Below are positions 62,525 through 64,000 of a stretch of DNA of 64,000 bases, piece by piece. The notes under the pieces were generated by a model. It saw only the letters and a program-made list of their open reading frames with translations, had not been told where the DNA came from and searched no databases. The stretch's first letter is position 1; each line of letters opens with the position of its first letter. This stretch comes from Bosea sp. 685 (GTDB lineage Bacteria; Pseudomonadota; Alphaproteobacteria; Rhizobiales; Beijerinckiaceae): the NCBI RefSeq assembly GCF_031884435.1, contig NZ_CP134779.1, positions 4,030,001 through 4,094,000 of the forward strand, in the 5' to 3' direction. Both the position numbers and the translations under genes were made by a program.

Positions 62525-63205
62525 ATGAGAAAAGCCAGCCTTCCTTCAGTCTTTCTGCTCATCGCGGCACTCACCGGATATCAGAGCGCCCTCCCCGCCA
62601 AGGCCTCCGAGCCGACACTCGAACAGACCGCGGAACTCTATTATCGCGCCCGCCTCAATTACGATCGCGCCAGCGCCGCGCGCCTGAACAAGGAACTGCG
62701 GCCGGAATCCGAGGGCCGCGATTACATCGACATGACGATGTTCAACGATCCGATCGCATGGCAGATCAAGCGGATGGCGAGTTTGACGCTGAAGAGCGAT
62801 CCCTCGGGACGCGAGCTAAAGCGCTTGATGGCCAGGCTCATCGTCGAAAGCTCAAGGCGTGTCCGCTGCACGGCGGTTGGCAGCAGGGTCAGCAGCGAGC
62901 CGGCCGATGGCCGCTTCCACGCCACCGTCACGCTCGATTGCCTGGTGCCGGACGCCGTCGCGGAACTGATGCAGGTGAAGCGCTCGGATGAGGGAGCGGA
63001 TATGAACAATCCAACCCCGCGCACCTTGAAAAGCGTGATCGATGCCTATGCAAAAGCCCCTCTGACACGCCGCATTGCCACAGAGATGGATCTCACCGCC
63101 GGCCTGGCGAAGGAGCGCTGGATGCCGAGCCAGTATCGAAGCGGCATCGATCTGGTGACGGGAGGCCTCATCGGCCAGATCAAGGAGTCCGGCCTCGGCA
63201 GGTAG
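62525..63205 (+). CDS. Exported protein of unknown function
   Basis: A 226-residue protein with signal peptide MRKASLPSVFLLIAALTGYQ SALPAKA and a mature helical part SEPTLEQTAELYYRARLNYD. Two cysteines (VRCTAVG, TLDCLVP) could pair. No domain recognised. It is monocistronic. Confidence 0.75.
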   Translation: MRKASLPSVFLLIAALTGYQSALPAKASEPTLEQTAELYYRARLNYDRASAARLNKELRPESEGRDYIDMTMFNDPIAWQIKRMASLTLKSDPSGRELKRLMARLIVESSRRVRCTAVGSRVSSEPADGRFHATVTLDCLVPDAVAELMQVKRSDEGADMNNPTPRTLKSVIDAYAKAPLTRRIATEMDLTAGLAKERWMPSQYRSGIDLVTGGLIGQIKESGLGR

Positions 63206-63255
63206 GCGGTCCGTCGCTGCGACTGAAGGGCCGGCCTATCGCATTTGGATTCTTG

Positions 63256-63380
63256 AGCCCTCATCCTGAGGAGCCGCGGCACGCGGCGTCTCGAAGGATG
63301 TTCCAGTTTGCTCCGGAAACGCCTTCTGGAGCATCCTTCGAGACGCGCTTCCTGCGGAAGCGCTCCTCAGGATGAGGGCT
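63256..63380. repeat. REP-like long palindrome
   Basis: Arms AGCCCTCATCCTGAGGAGC and GCTCCTCAGGATGAGGGCT are perfect complements, with a second pair CGTCTCGAAGGATG / CATCCTTCGAGACG inside. Half copies occur at 21327, 30958, 31701 and 35533. It sits between the exported-protein gene and the hydrolase gene, which converge. Confidence 0.75.
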
Positions 63381-63432
63381 GAGGGGCCATATGCGATTGC
63401 CCTGTCCGCAGCGGGGACAATCGGCTTGTCCG

Positions 63433-64000
63433 TCACTTGACGGCTGTCGCGAGGTCCCTGAGCGCAAGCAATGCAGCATCGCGCACCGAGCGGTAATCAT
63501 GGGTCCCCTGGGTGGGGATGAAGATGGCGTTCTTGCCTGCAGCCTTCAGCGCCTCGACATAGCGTTCGGCCAGTTGCGGGCTGGCCGTCTCGTCGTCGCG
63601 CCCGGTGATCGCGACCAGCCTCGTCGCAGGCCGCACGCTCCCGATGAGATCGATGGGCGACAGGCTGCGCTGCCATTGCGGCCGCCAGCGGCGGATGTCG
63701 CAGGGGCATGACACCAGAACGGCGCCGCCGATGAGGCCGGGCCGAAGCGCAATCACATTGGCCAAAATCGCGGCGCCGCCGGAATGGCCGAGCCCGATCA
63801 CCGTCCTTGCCCCGAACCGCTCTTTCACTTGCGCGATCGCCTCGGTGACCGTCCCGACGACGTCCTGGGTATAGCAATCGCGCCGCCCGCAATCGGAACC
63901 TTCGCTCACCCGCGAATGCCGGTCGAAATATCCAGGCCTGATCAGGACGACGGCGCTCGCACCTGGAACATCCGCGACGAAACGCTGCGCCGAGCTCAGC
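63433..64000 (-). CDS. Alpha/beta hydrolase (partial, 5' end outside window)
   Basis: The frame is open to the window edge; the visible part starts LSSAQRFVADVPGASAVVLI RPGYFDRHSR. The nucleophile elbow is VIGLGHSGGAAILAN, and DDETAS plus GTHDYRSV supply the expected acid and histidine. It resembles the dienelactone-hydrolase-type or S9-like small hydrolases; specificity unknown. Confidence 0.85.
   Translation of the reverse strand, partial: LSSAQRFVADVPGASAVVLIRPGYFDRHSRVSEGSDCGRRDCYTQDVVGTVTEAIAQVKERFGARTVIGLGHSGGAAILANVIALRPGLIGGAVLVSCPCDIRRWRPQWQRSLSPIDLIGSVRPATRLVAITGRDDETASPQLAERYVEALKAAGKNAIFIPTQGTHDYRSVRDAALLALRDLATAVK

Overview
The window is high-GC DNA (apart from one AT-rich island near 24.8-30.5 kb) that reads like a soil or plant-associated alphaproteobacterium of the order Hyphomicrobiales, most like Bosea or a close relative. 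That placement rests on gene content (opine/peptide-type ABC cassettes, TctAB, LysR and IclR regulators, L,D-transpeptidases with alphaproteobacterial architecture) and on dense families of intergenic palindromic repeats. It is inference, because the window has no rRNA. I recognised no tRNA gene and no CRISPR array.

Layout. 1-4.5 kb: leftward operon of a ferredoxin-like protein, an FAD oxidoreductase remnant, an intact FAD amine oxidase and hydantoinase HyuA/HyuB, with a divergent LysR gene. The first two genes have lost internal segments in frame. 6.2-14.5 kb: LysR regulator divergent from a complete peptide/opine-type ABC importer operon carrying two nucleoside hydrolases, which suggests uptake and cleavage of a nucleoside-like compound. 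14.5-19.4 kb: decayed and mobile DNA, with a frameshifted membrane-anchored gene, a 3' ghost of a second ABC ATPase gene, a membrane protein, and an IS110 element whose ends can be inferred because it splits a dispersed repeat. 19.4-21.3 kb: LysR and a PhzF-family gene.

21.6-30.1 kb: type I secretion genes (HlyD-like adaptor, ABC exporter) behind an RTX protein with a HELLH zinc-protease motif, a small exported protein with a mature N-terminal cysteine (a possible TIMP-like inhibitor), and an RTX/EF-hand protein cut off by a REP-associated transposase (RAYT) element. 31-35 kb: second RAYT element, a small DUF1871-like protein and an FtsK lacking membrane segments. 35.8-38.6 kb: SDR oxidoreductase, an L,D-transpeptidase-like TAT lipoprotein lacking key residues, and a MarR/cupin divergent pair with twin operators.

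38.6-49.1 kb: two ABC permeases, two acyl-CoA ligases, an enoyl-CoA hydratase, an IclR regulator and a substrate-binding protein, probably one carboxylate uptake and activation regulon. It has no ATPase gene of its own, and two of its promoters share a 17-bp motif. This stretch is full of composite hairpin repeats. 49.2-51.5 kb: GST, AHSA1/ArsR pair and a PIN toxin-antitoxin module. 51.5-56 kb: phage-like control and replication remnant (S24 repressor, divergent early genes, shared operator sequences) plus HicBA. 56-64 kb: photolyase broken by a one-base frameshift, RidA, SLT-SPOR protein, an intact L,D-transpeptidase, TctAB, an exported protein of unknown function and a partial alpha/beta hydrolase.
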